Source: Leucogyrophana mollusca (taxonomy: Eukaryota; Basidiomycota; Agaricomycetes; Boletales). From it: a DNA stretch of 47,410 nt. This document shows, piece by piece, positions 1 to 10,889 of the stretch. Where the stretch lies: assembly GCA_021014945.1 (NCBI GenBank), contig MU266546.1:1-47410 (forward strand), in the 5' to 3' direction. Each line of letters begins with the position of its first letter. Position 1 is the stretch's first letter. The notes under the pieces were generated by a model, which worked only from the letters and a program-made list of their open reading frames with translations, was not told where the DNA came from and ran no database searches. The position numbers and the translations under genes were made by a program.

Positions 1-744
1 CCCGACTCCGTAGTATAAATATTGCTCCGATGTATGTTCCTATTCCTTAGTTCGAATATCATCTAAATCACCTCTTGTTACTTTCCGTCTCTAAGTCTTT
101 CTCCCTCCGATTATTCTCTCTGGAGTCTTTCCTTAAGACTTCTCTTGTCTCTGCAATCCTCCTAAGCCTCCGACTCCATCCCGACTCATCCGAAATCCGG
201 AACTGACCTCGGACAAGGGCGCAGCACATAAGCTGAAGCCAAAGTTCCATTCCGACTCCGGAAACAGTTCGTCCTTATATCCCCTAAGTTCCTACGCTCA
301 CTCCTAGTCCGGAGTTCCCCGGAAAGCACCGGAGGAACCGGATTTGATAACATCCGAGTAAGTGCAAGTTTGTCTATTAACCATCCACTACAATATGTTT
401 TCTAGGTTCCAGATCCATCTTACTGACCCCTCGAAATCCCCGGTGTTCTCTGCGTCTCCCGCAACTCCACGTCACACAAACTTCACCAAGTTGGAGACGC
501 CTGCCACTTCATTCACGTGAGTCCATTTGCCTCCAACCTTGAACATCCGCACGTCCATCTTACACAATATTTCAATATTGCGTGCATAGCCCTTCCACCC
601 CGTCACCATTCCGCTCTATTCCTGCTGCAACACCAGTCCAGCAGACGTTCCGCTTCGAGTACATATATCCTACACCGACTGCCTTGCATAATTCTAACCA
701 GTACACACCTTCGAAATGATGTTCTACTATTATCCGCAAGTACA
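1..744. other. No gene recognised (left edge)
   Basis: No convincing coding exon or RNA gene was found. The first 350 bases contain repeated CCGACTCC / TCCGACTC words in irregular spacing, which gives the stretch a low-grade repetitive look. It lies downstream of the DUF6589 gene stop and may be the rest of that mobile element or ordinary intergenic DNA. Confidence 0.5.
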
Positions 745-3373
745 CTACCAATCCTCCTTCATTGACCGCTTAAAATCACGATTGTTCCACCATTTCTTTA
801 ATGTCTTTTTAGTTAGCAAATATAATGCCCCGTTGGACACCACATCAACAACTTCGTCAGCCTTCGACTTGAATTGTCGACCGTTGGTTTGAACATGGAC
901 ATGTGATGCCGTGTATGCATCTTCCAATCGATCGACGTCCCTCTCTTTGCTCGGGTCTGTGTGCGACGTTCCACGACGTAATGTTTTGATTTGACTCTCC
1001 ATGTGCTTGCGCACCGCTCGAAACGTTGGTATAACGGGACTGATCTTCTTCATCAGGTCCCAGGATGCGTTTGGGCCTTGTGTCCGATGGGTTACTTTGA
1101 TGTCCTTGATGTTATGTTCTTGTCCCTTGTCTATCGGTAAGTAATCGTTCTCGCGTCCCGTGGAGTTTATAAGCCAACCACGTCGCAGAACGAAATCTTT
1201 CACTTGAGGTGTCCATTCGTGCTGCAGCCCTTGAAGCAGCTCTAGAACCTCGATGGTATATTTTGAATTGTTCCCACCTGCAAAGCGGAACAGGAGGTGG
1301 GGTAAGGTCTGTTCCATGACACCAATGTCACCACATTTGATAGCCTCGTTCAGGTCAACATATCGCAGCACATCACGAAGGAAAAGAGCTGCATGCCGGA
1401 ATACATGGTCGCGAGTGTCATCGGGTTGTTGATCAATAGCCTCTATGGCTTCACTCGAAGCCAGACTCTTGACAATGAGTCTGGACATCTCCAGTAACTC
1501 GGTGGGGTCCCGATTTCGAAGCTCTTCCAGCTTCTCGACACCTCCGACTACCTTCCAGCATGCATGGAAATGGGCCTCTGCGACATGGAGGATGGCATCG
1601 TGAAGATTTTGATGGAATGGACCCCTCGTTTGAACGGTATGGAGTCCTTTTCTTTCCAGCAGCGAGAATGCCTGCATCAGACCTCGGCCGGCATTGGTAC
1701 CAAGGTACTGCTTGTGCAGAGAGTTGGCGAAAGCCATTTGCGAATGGAACCAGCCGAAAACTGGCAACATCCAATCAAGCCGGTCATACGAGTTATGATC
1801 TTGCGCCCGAAATTTGAACAAGCCTCGCAGTCTCTCGACGGTGAGCTGATCCCCTGCCCATACAATAACTCGTTTAAGTCTGGTCTTCTTCTTCTCTTCT
1901 TCGGAGTGTAAGTTGATTTGTTGTAAGATCTCCCCAATCAGCTTGTCATTCCCCTCGTAACTGGCCTCGTCAATTTGTACTGTGCCGAGCATGAACTGTT
2001 GTGTAACATAATCCGGGCCTGACGGGAGCTTCTTTACTGGTGGGGGTGGTGTAAAGGCAGGGTGGTTCGGGTCAGAATACGCCGAGAAATCAAAATTCGG
2101 GGATTGTAGCAGATACTGGAGTACTCGGTAAATGTCACGAGCATGATGATGGGGTGCTGCGGCCTGTTCGAGGTCATATATCTGCGTGATTGAGATAGGC
2201 ACTTTCCTGCCCTCCGCTTGATACTCCTGAAATGCACGGTTGTCGAGAGGGACCTCGGTGGGAGCGTTCGGCTGAAAAAATACTGTAGCAGCCGTACCAC
2301 AGTCGAAATGGCTCTGATTGTCAAGCCGTTGCGAGAACACACGAAAAGGTATGTTTAAATTGTCATGGGATATAACAAATGGCAGCCGCTGTACTTGATC
2401 GCGAACTCTAGCCATCTCGTTGGACGAAATAGTAGCGACGGAACGAACCGACCATTTGTGACTCATGGTGATACAGAATCGACGCAGGAGGTCGAGGCTC
2501 TTTGCAGAGATGCCCTGTGCTCTGAGGAACGTGGTGAGAAACTTGGCCCATCGATTGTCATACTGGTTGCGCGAAAACGCAATCTGAAATATGATCGATA
2601 GATTCACCTGCAAGATAATACTGAGTGAGTAATCGGTGTACCGGGAAAGTCCCATACCTACTCACAAGGTCGGTATTCTTCTCGGTGTTCCTTTTCTCTT
2701 GAGCGCTAGTCTTCGTCAGCCTTCCGAGAAGCGCCCATAACTTGGGAGTTCCGCCAAATCCCGGACTGCTGAGTTTGAGCAACATATCCTCGATATACAG
2801 GCTGGTGAAGCCATCACCAGAAACCTGTTCGTCGGGGCATCTCGTCAAGCTTTTGATCCCATCCAACTCCGCATTCACGACATCAGCAACACATGAAAAC
2901 GCGAATAATTCGAGCGGCCGTCTTGCTCCAGCGGCTCGGACATGGTGACTGCCAGACGTGCGCGGGGGCTTGTGGCAATTAACAAGAATTATGGGCAGCT
3001 CCTCGCTGACCATCAATGCTGTGTGCTCGTAGCGAATTTTTGGATTGGTGGTACAGCCGTGATGACCCCAACATACATAGAAGAGGAAAAGGGGGAGGTT
3101 GAACCCAAGTTGGTTCATGTATTGGAGGATATTCTCGACTCTCTCCGCTATATCGTGTACTTGTTCCAGGGCATCTCTAAGATTCCGAGTGTTTTGAAGT
3201 TGTATTGGAGGGGGGTCAATGTCGTCGTCCAGTTGACCATTTTCATTGTCATAGTTCTCGTACAGGAAATCAATAGATACATGAGAAGCGTCAAAAGGGC
3301 CGGTGTCCTCCTCGTCAGAAGATTCCGAGTCAGCCGAGGGATCGGGTGCTTGCTCGGCGGGTGGGTAGGCCAT
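745..3373 (-). CDS. DUF6589 family protein (mobile-element associated, Agaricomycete)
   Basis: Two exons, 3373-2666 and 2607-745, joined by a 58-bp intron with donor GTGAGT and acceptor CTTGCAG, give 856 aa. The ATG at 3373 sits in a strong context (CCACCATGG). The N-terminal 35 residues are acidic and disordered. The N-terminal helical part (residues about 85-235) and the central block with WAKFLTTFLRAQG, SHDNLNIPFRVFSQR and VIVWAGDQLTVERLRGL match my memory of the DUF6589 family, which is present in many copies in mushroom genomes and is usually read as a domesticated or transposon-borne protein of unknown biochemistry. Length is normal and I see no stop or frameshift. The start codon is only about 50 bp from the foldback element, so its promoter must overlap that element. 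Family call is firm; a transposase role is inference. Confidence 0.82.
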
Positions 3374-3655
3374 GGTGGAAAGCTCAGCGTGACCGATGCG
3401 GGTGTCACGCTACAAGTGTCTCCAGACGTTCTACACGGCCACCTGCCAAATATATATAACGTATAAAGTGCGAAAACCATGTGCCAGATATCGTACAAAT
3501 ATACACAATATATCGGAATGATATCTGGATTATGTATTACAAATATATCGTACAGATATATGAGCCCAGATATGTGTACGATATCTGTGGCAGGTGGCTG
3601 GTGGCTGGTGGCTGGCGGAAAAAAGGAATTGGGAGCAAAATGAAGCTAAAGGCGA

Positions 3656-3709
3656 GGTTCGAACAGACGACCTCACAGAATTTAGCATGACGCATAGACC
3701 GTTACACTA
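3656..3709 (-). promoter_or_regulatory. tRNA-like internal pol III promoter, left arm
   Basis: On the minus strand an exact A-box match (TAGTGTAACGG, 3709-3699; consensus TRGYNNARNNG) is followed by an exact B-box match (GTTCGAACC, 3664-3656; consensus GWTCRANNC). Spacing start to start is 45 nt, as in tRNA genes. The T-arm and acceptor stem do not pair properly, so this is tRNA-like and not a functional tRNA. Transcription would run leftward through the arm toward the DUF6589 gene. Confidence 0.6.
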
Positions 3710-4019
3710 AATACCCATGTATATAGTAGTAGAGCAAGGAAATATGATGAGCTCTGGTGGACTTGGAGAAAATTCATTGCTCGAAGTTCTGCTCCACATA
3801 CTGCTGAAGCTTCAACAGTCTCAAACAATGTTGCTATTTCTGCTAGGTGGATGAGGATTTATTTACCTGTCTAGGCACATATGTTTGACCATCTGCAATA
3901 TCGTTGAAGACTGTTGAAGCTTCAGCAACAAGTGGAGCAGAACTTCGAGCAATGAATTTTCTCCAAGTCCACCAGAGCTCATCATATTTCCTTGCTCTAC
4001 TACTATATACATGGGTATT

Positions 4020-4073
4020 TAGTGTAACGGTCTATGCGTCATGCTAAATTCTGTGAGGTCGTCTGTTCGAACC
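4020..4073 (+). promoter_or_regulatory. tRNA-like internal pol III promoter, right arm
   Basis: Mirror copy of the left-arm signal: A box at 4020-4030 and B box at 4065-4073. A D-stem with wobble pairs and an anticodon-like stem-loop can be drawn, but the T stem and acceptor stem fail. A SINE-like, tRNA-derived origin is the simplest reading. Confidence 0.6.
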
Positions 4074-4289
4074 TCGCCTTTAGCTTCATTTTGCTCCCAA
4101 TTCCTTTTTTCCGCCAGCCACCAGCCACCTGCCACAGATATCGTACACATATCTGGGCTCATATATCTGTACGATATATTTGTAATACATAATCCAGATA
4201 TCATTCCGATATATTGTGTATATTTGTACGATATCTGGCACATGGTTTTCGCACTTTATACGTTATATATATTTGGCAGGTGGCCGTGT

Positions 4290-4331
4290 AGGAAGCGCCC
4301 GCCCCAGTTGTTTTCAACTCCGCTTCCTAAA
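4290..4331. repeat. Small palindromic insertion next to the foldback element
   Basis: TAGGAAGCG at 4290-4298 pairs with CGCTTCCTA at 4321-4329, with an inner AGTTG-TTTT-CAACT stem. It separates the right arm from AACGTCTGG (4331-4339), which is the inverted partner of CCAGACGTT (3422-3430) directly outside the left arm. The hairpin therefore looks like a later insertion into a slightly longer inverted repeat. Confidence 0.6.
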
Positions 4332-4691
4332 ACGTCTGGTATCGAGACTAACGGCGGTTTGCTTTGGAGAGCTCAGAAACCGTACCGTTTTGGAAACCGC
4401 GCGGTTTCGAACCCGCTGCATCCGAACGGGCCCTAAGATCCAGTGCGCACAGGGACGGGTGAACCGACCCGTATCGCATAGTAGCTCAACAGAAAGTTCT
4501 ATGGCATACATGTCGTTCATCGCTCAAAAGTATGGTGGGCGTCAGGTATGAATTAAGTTTTTAAGTTGGTCGAGAGAGAACAGAGTGCTACTAATTGATC
4601 TCGCCGGTATTGAGGGTGAGATAGTGTTGGCGTGATAGGGGAAGGCCGATCGGTCGATTGTGCGGAGGAACATGGGGGTACGACGACACAG
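4292..4691. other. Gene-free stretch with transposon-end-like sequence
   Basis: Besides the small hairpin, it contains the perfect 16-bp palindrome GAAACCGCGCGGTTTC (4393-4408) and then CCGAACGGGCCCTAA ending near 4436. Read in reverse this is TTAGGGCCCGTTCGG, similar in style to MITE termini. A matching opposite end was not found. No gene seen. Confidence 0.4.
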
Positions 4692-7089
4692 CTAAGACTC
4701 GAAGCTCGATGCATCTTCTCTCATAGACGGGATGATCAATCTTGGTGCAGAGGATGCGGCGATTTTAAGCGGGACCGGATGTTGGCTTTTCCATGTCGCG
4801 AGCCTGAAGTGCTTTACTGCACGATCCACGCGGTTCTTCATCCCCCGCATTGTTAGCTTGGCAGATAGAACCATGTTAGGGAGAAGTCGACGGGCCATGG
4901 GATACGAAGTCAACGACACCGAAAAATTGCCCCACGCGTCCACTTGGCTACCTCGACGGACTCTAACAGCACATTGGTCCAGCGAACAAGGTCGTGTTCC
5001 GTTGGTCGCACAGCCTGGGAATAACTGCCGCATCATGGTCACGGCTCGTTTGCGCCGAGGAACAAAATCGTCTTCGTCTTGATCAATATAATCTGAGGGA
5101 TGGGCGCGTGCTTTTGCCATGGGCGCTGACTCGTTATACATCGCTTTCATGAAATCGAGATGAACCGTATCCGGCAACACGAAGCCTTGATGGAAATGGT
5201 GATAGTAAACACAACTCTAGGCAATCGACCACAAGAGTAACCTCCAAGAACTCACCTGTCATATGTGGCAGAAGTATACCGTCTTGATGGCAGTGGACAC
5301 TGATGCATTGACTACCTGGAGCGAGACGCATTCGGATGGGGACACTGGGCAGGGCGATGATACGGGATGGGATCTGGGTGGAGCTAGTGGGGGAAGATTC
5401 GAGTGCAGCCCACGGACGGGACATGTCGGACAAAACCATCCTCGAAGCAGATGGTATGCACCGGAAGACACAAGGGGCAATGTCTGGAGGTAGAATCACA
5501 AAAAGCCACGTTTCAATTAGGAAGATGAAGAATATAGTTCTGCGGTGGGCTTTGATAACGGCGAGGGACGGAAGCACGGCGGCTTTCAATACAATAGTGA
5601 TGCGTTGCTGCAGATGCAAATAATGACTCAAGGGCACCGGAGCTGTCCAGGACGATGGCACAGCTGCCAGAGCATGTACCGTGGCCAGGATGTGCAGAAT
5701 CAACAGGCCATAAAAGCGCACCAAGATAGGTGGTGTTGGTAAACTTTGCCCCGCGAAGTAACGCAAGGACGCGCGAGGCATCCAGTGAGTGCCTTTGAAC
5801 AATCTGGATGGCATCCGGCGCAACTTGTATACGAGCGCCGGGATGGAAGTGGACCAAGAGCGACGTGCATCGAAACCAAACTGAAAAACGAAGGTACTGA
5901 GTGCAGGGAATACTGATGTACATAATTGACGACTGGAAAAGCCAAGGCGCAGAGTCAAAAACGCCAAAAACATGCTGAAGTGTCGAGCGATCCATAGGTA
6001 AAGCCATGTGGCATAGGCCTCGATACGATCGACCGGTCTCTTTGACACTTTCCCAAAGAATGTGTTCCGAAATCTGGTTCGTTGGAGGTGGGTGAAGCCC
6101 TGGAGGGAAAGAATGGTACCTCCCGCGAAGAGAGAAGCGACACGAACGGGGGTATCTGATGCCTCGGGGTTGTTTTTGAGCCATGATCGCTCGAGCAGCA
6201 ATGTCTGGCATTCGTTCGAGCCAACTATGCATCCTGGGACAGCAAGGAACTTTACAATTGTATCGGTTTCGGTGTTTGACGAAACTTGATCCTCGGGTAG
6301 GCGGACGTGGACACAGGCGACAGGCAAGAATACTCGGCAAGTCGAGAAATTGTCCATGTGTAACAGGCACACGCCATCCAGGTAAATGCTGTCTAGGTTT
6401 GTCCACGAACAAAAAAGCCGTCGAAGATTACTGTGCACGCCAATCATGCAAAAACGTGACCGTTGGGCGACCACACCAGCACCACTGGAGCTAGGAAGGG
6501 AACTCGCCCACTCGAACCGCTTCGGGTTAAGCATGTGGAGGTATCCAAACGAGAGGGAGCAGGGGTTTAGCCAGTCCGCGTTTTCAATAGCATTTTTTGC
6601 GATCCGACCGCAGAGTACAGAGCCTGGAAGGCCGGGAACGAGTGGTGCCCCAAATGCGAAGGCAAAGCGTACGACATGCAGATTTGGAAATAAGACAGGT
6701 TTCGAGAAATGCTCCAATAATTCGACTGAGAGGCGCAAGGATGACGGAAGAAAGCAGATAGTAATAGTTTTCACCAGATGAGTGTCAGCAGAACATGGTC
6801 GTCCCGCTGCGCCACCGAAGCGGGACATCGCATCCAAAAAGGACCTCTCAGTCCAGAAGGTCAAGGACGAAAGGAAAGCCGGATATGCCAAGTTGTAGAA
6901 AATGTGGTTGACAAACAGAAGATCAATCGGTTTCTTGTTTTCGTCGTCGAAGGCAAACCAGAGGACCCGGCGAAGGACTGAATGATGGCAAACGAAGCTA
7001 TCTTGCGTTCTGAAAATACCGCCGTGTGAGCGAATGGACCAAAGCTGCAACTTTACTACCCACCCAATGCCGCTACATTTGTCCAACAT
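4692..7089 (-). CDS. LRR/F-box-like protein, C-terminal half uncertain
   Basis: A 611-codon open exon (7089-5256) joins 5185-4692 across a 70-bp intron (GTGAGT, ATCAAG acceptor, frame kept) to give 775 aa. Residues 40-75 (WFAFDDENKKPIDLLFVN) and the following leucine-rich stretches resemble fungal F-box/LRR proteins with a degenerate F-box. From about residue 350 the ORF has hydrophobic segments (around 350-370, 480-500 and 530-550), not usual for that family. Near 590-610 comes RLAPGSQCISVHCHQDG, similar to HCHEDG in the next gene. The last exon includes an acidic DYIDQDEDDF motif. Other frames are open in parts of 5500-6400, so this may be two genes run together or contain unrecognised introns. 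Function unknown; substrate recognition for an SCF ligase is a guess. Confidence 0.45.
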
Positions 7090-7396
7090 GTTCTGCGGAT
7101 ATCACGAGATAGAGAGGAGCAAATAGGTGTCGCCGAGGAGTTCAATGGAACAACTTTCACAAGGAGTTCAGAACCACACTGAATGTCAAGTTAGCTGGTT
7201 CACCGGCGACCGCCTGATCAGCACTTGGGTTCGGAATCCAGGGAGCGCAGATCACCAGGACCGTGACGGTTTGGCGTGGTTTGGCTCATAGCGGACAATG
7301 AATCTGGCACTGGAGCCAGTGAGTACGAGTGGAAACATCGTGGCGGCCTTCCTCCTGGACAATTCAGCAGCAACCATGAAATAATAGCTAGGGTAT
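7090..7396. other. Intergenic
   Basis: Space between two minus-strand genes. It should hold the promoter of the LRR/F-box-like gene and the 3' end of the next gene. Nothing specific recognised. Confidence 0.5.
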
Positions 7397-9003
7397 CTAT
7401 GCAAACTTGACGACCTCGATTTCCGTCCTGATTATATCCTCATACCTCTCTCCTATACAACATATAATACCTCTATGTCCATCGATTGCGCTGATTTTAG
7501 ATCCTCGAGGAAGATCCAGTAGACAGCTCAGAGCTTCGGCGCCGTCTGGTCCAGCCCCATCGTCGTTTACGGTCATCATTCTGAGGAGACCGCAGTCCAT
7601 GCAGCCATAAACTGCCCTCAGCGAGCCCCCAGAGCAAGGACCGGGCAGAAAGGTGCCATCTTCGTGACAGTGAAGTTCAAGGTACCTCACCACGTCTCCT
7701 GAAATCGTCCCTACCGAAGGGAGAACATCCTTCGACAAGGTAAGGCGCACAACGGCGAAATCGTAGGGGTCGTGAACAGTGCGTCTTGATTGACGGCCGC
7801 CTGCTAGCGAGATACGCAACTCCCCAGTAGCGCAATCTGTGACAGAGTCATGCAATACAGCAGGCTCAACGCCGATATCACACATTAGCAGCCCTCTGTG
7901 AGATGCGACGAGTGTACGAGAATCTCCATGGCCAGAAGGTATCGGGTAAGCCTCCACATAGGTTGCCCAATCGCGGTCAATCCCGTGAACGACAGCGACA
8001 GTGCGACAGACCAACAGGTGCTTCGCACATGAGATAACGTACGGATAGGCACATTTAGCACCATACAAGTCATGAACGAGCTAACAGGCCGAGAATTAGC
8101 TCAAAGCCGCATTTTTGATAAAGCAAGATCGCTCTCACCTGTCGGTCAGAGACATTGGAAGGGAGTTGATACAGGTGATACGTTTGTGTGTCCATGATGA
8201 TAACCTGTGCATGGAGGTCCTGACTTTCCGTTGGATAGATAGCCAAGAGTCGGGGTCCGAGGACCACTTTGATTTGGTTTGCATGGTATCGTAGAGGAAC
8301 TATTGACACAAGGTGTCCCAGCAGTGCTGGCTGGCTGCCGTCGCCCAATTTGAAGACATTGCTGTTAACTCAGCGTAAGCCATCTGTGCCAACGGAAACC
8401 CGACATGATGTAACTAACATTGACCCTCCTGTATGCCCACAGGTCCCATTCGTCGCAGTAACAACGAAAGACATGGAGTGCCCCGTCACCCCATACCCTG
8501 AGAAACATCCGAAATACGTGTGCTCGGTGTTGTAGACGACGGTGCTCTCACTATCGGCATGGTCTAAGTCAAAGCACCGGATCCGCGAATAGTCGGATGC
8601 CAGTAGCCACCTGCCGGCTACAAGACCAATAGCGTGATCTCTATTACCACTGCCAATATTGATGATACGGGATGATACAGGTCTTGCTGTACAGTTCGGC
8701 GATAAATTGCGAGCGACTGTGGCGCTTGTGACCAGGTTGTCTTCGAGGAGTTCGATTGATTGCCAAGAAAATGGACCTGGGGGACGAGGGAGACGTGACG
8801 TCCGATATAACGCGCTCCACAGTCCCCTATCGCGTGTCACCTCCCAGCAGTGGAACTTTTTGGAGACCTATATCGGAATGGCATCGGAGGACGGAGTGTC
8901 GTCACGAGTGACGAAGACTCACCAGTCGCATACGGACGATGTCTATCACCTCGAGGTATTTCATGATCTCGAAGAGTACATCGAAGGGGAGGCCTTGTAG
9001 CAT
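7397..9003 (-). CDS. F-box protein
   Basis: Four exons (9003-8923, 8867-8419, 8361-8139, 8080-7397) with 55-58 bp GT-AG introns give 478 aa in a continuous frame. The F-box is N-terminal and split by intron 1: LPFDVLFEIMKYLEVIDIVRMRLV, then SKKFHCWEV. This is the Skp1-binding motif of SCF ubiquitin ligases. The remainder, about 430 residues, has repeated beta-strand-rich, WD/propeller-like blocks (for example AIGLVAGRWLLASDYSRIRCFDL) and ends near YLELHCHEDGTFLPG and IICCIGERYEDIIRTEIE; substrate is unknown. The start was chosen at MLQGLP because F-boxes in this group begin close to the N-terminus; the frame stays open upstream to 9129. Such F-box genes are heavily expanded in Agaricomycetes. 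Confidence 0.8.
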
Positions 9004-9353
9004 GGGATGAAGGGAGAGTGACGGTATGGTATGGAGGTATCGAAGGAAGGGCACAATTTTCAGTTTATAACTGTAAAGGCGGGGGGGGAAATGTGATACC
9101 CGGAATGGTGTTTCAGCCAGCAATATCATGAACGCCGGAGGCGCTCACAGCATACAGCGTGAGATGTTGACATAGCCATATCCCAGGATGAGAATTGGCG
9201 TCAACCACAGGGATACCCACTACAGCTTCTCTGTCACGGACGTCTAGAAGGACACTATCAATACAACCAAGATCTTGATAATTATAAGAAGACGCCCCAC
9301 AGCAAGTAATACAATGTAACATGGGGAGCGCCCTGCACGTCCCCGGTCGTTCT
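9004..9353. other. Intergenic
   Basis: Promoter side of the F-box gene and 3' side of the membrane-protein gene. A G-run (GGGGGGGG) lies near 9080. No further feature recognised. Confidence 0.5.
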
Positions 9354-10416
9354 TTACGAGATTGACCACACCCCTGCGCCTATCCCAATTCCCAAACATA
9401 TGGTCGAGAACACCCCAACTGGCATCTTCAGTCCCGCCCAGATGTACGCTAGGATCCCCATCAGTGCAAGAATGAACCCCAGCGCTGTGAGCGCGAGCGT
9501 GGTGTAATAACACCGTGTAAGGAGAGCTATAGGTGGCGTAATGGGTTGATGACTTTGCACAGAAAAAGATGTGGCTGGGGCGCGGAAGGCCCTGAGGGGA
9601 TGGCGAGTCTCGACGATCACGCGTTTACGAGGTTGGGGCTGCGCTTGCGCCACAACAACATCGTTCGTAGTGTACGCCTTTGATGATGGCGAGGAGAGAA
9701 TTCCTCCGAGCTTATCATCCTCATTTGAGGGAGGGGACGCCTCGATGATCGTGTACTTGATCAAGACAAATGATGCCAAGTAACCCAGGATGGCTGGTTC
9801 CAATTCAGTGTAAAAATGGGAATGGTGAATAGAGTGCCGCTTACATGCACAAACGTGAAAAATCAATGCTCCAGAAAGGCTAGCATAAACTAATTCTTGG
9901 CAGGCAGTGGTCGTTCCGAGGGTTACATTAGAAGGGAGGGTGGTGAGTGAAAAGAGTTGACCATCCATCGAGGCGAGGAATGTTGTCTGCCGATTGCAAC
10001 ACAAACGTACATATCATCAGCTCAGGTCAGCAAACTTGGTTTCTGGCCATGGTGAATCAAAAGTGCTCACCACTACGGTTAGAACTTGAAGCCTATCCAT
10101 CCACGCCGAAACCAGGTTGGAGTTCTCTTCTGCGTCACCACCGGTGCTCGTCTGTGGCTGCGATTGTCCACTGGATCCTTGACCCGTTCCCCCACCAGCA
10201 GACTCATTTGCGCCTTTACCTCGATCAACTGCGCATTGGTGGTCAATAGTCGCGCCATGTATAGCTGAGTGACGTACCAGGTAGATCATACTCGAACCCA
10301 GCTTGTTCAACATCCCCACCAGCGTTTCCACCGGCAAGGGGTGATCCGGCCGTCGATCTCAACCTCGTCATAAAGCCAACGTCGCGATCCGAGTTACTGA
10401 GGTTCGACGGAGGCAT
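9354..10416 (-). CDS. Multi-pass membrane protein, Agaricomycete family (copy A)
   Basis: Four exons (10416-10278, 10228-10071, 9986-9845, 9793-9354), introns 49-84 bp, 292 aa. The first 70 residues are polar and Gly/Ser-rich. The core motif LVSAWMDRLQVLTVVTTFLAS is followed by SLSGALIFHVCAS, then ILGYLASFVLIKY, and two C-terminal helices (TALGFILALMGILAYIWAG and STICLGIGIGAG). All junctions occur at the same positions as in copy B (16002-17177), which confirms the model. No biochemical function is known to me; the family is widespread in mushrooms and called only transmembrane protein. Confidence 0.78.
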
Positions 10417-10721
10417 AAGTCCGCCGAAGAATGGCCAGCGACGAGCGTCAAGGAGGATCGAGCGACGGGGACCTACTGATGGTGAACTTCAGCATAGAAA
10501 CAAGTCTAATTTCGATCGCTGTTAGACTGACCGTTGAGGCTGCTGGGCATTGATGAGTGCTGGCTGAGGTCTGCCTCGCCAGAAAGTGCCGACACCCGTC
10601 CCTTTAAGTTTGTATCCACAAGTCGTGAGCGAGAAGCAGATCGGTGGCTCCACCTCAGCGACCCAGGCAGCCAAGAAGAGTCATTTCGGAATCAGTGTAC
10701 CCAAGAAGTGGAACTGAAAGA
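10417..10721. other. Intergenic
   Basis: Upstream region of membrane-protein copy A. No gene recognised. Confidence 0.5.
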
Positions 10722-10889
10722 ATGCAGCCCAAGATAGCTATCTGGGCGCTTGCATTAATATGGAACATCTGGTGGATGTACCATGACCGCGTAAAATATT
10801 ACCAGCTTGCCTCAAAAGATCCACAGCCTCAAGACAAGTTGGCTCGCGCTCGTCGTCATCGGAACCTCCGAGGTACACTGATCAGGTAG
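10722..10889 (+). CDS. Possible 55-aa membrane microprotein
   Basis: A short ORF starting at ATG 10722 encodes one hydrophobic segment (KIAIWALALIWNIWWMY) followed by a strongly basic tail (KLARARRHRNLRGTLIR). The layout is that of a small single-pass, possibly mitochondrial, protein. There is no intron or homologue to support it and I do not recognise it. It may equally be chance, or one exon of a larger transcript with TIM22 downstream on the same strand. Confidence 0.22.
   Translation: MQPKIAIWALALIWNIWWMYHDRVKYYQLASKDPQPQDKLARARRHRNLRGTLIR

Larger units (their letters stand above)
3431..4291. repeat. Foldback / long-terminal-inverted-repeat element, 861 bp
   Basis: The left arm 3431-3797 and right arm 3932-4291 are exact reverse complements over 360 bases; the only difference is one extra 7-bp unit (GGCTGGT, three copies left and two right near 3597-3617). 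The 134-bp centre carries a weaker continuation (18-bp pair at 3802-3819 and 3910-3927). The flanks read TA|CACGG at left and CCGTG|TA at right, so a TA target duplication, as in Tc1/mariner-type MITEs, is possible. No transposase ORF lies inside. Short ORFs in the arms are mirror copies and not believable genes. Zero substitutions imply very recent formation or active arm-to-arm correction. Confidence 0.95.

Noticed and set aside
4020..4085. A true tRNA gene in the foldback arm
   Set aside because: A and B boxes match, but the T stem and acceptor stem do not pair, so it cannot fold as a functional tRNA.
3481..4243. ORFs inside the foldback arms (for example 4019-4243 minus and 3481-3690 plus)
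   Set aside because: The sequence is an inverted repeat with AT-rich simple motifs; the same peptides appear in mirrored form and none has a known motif.
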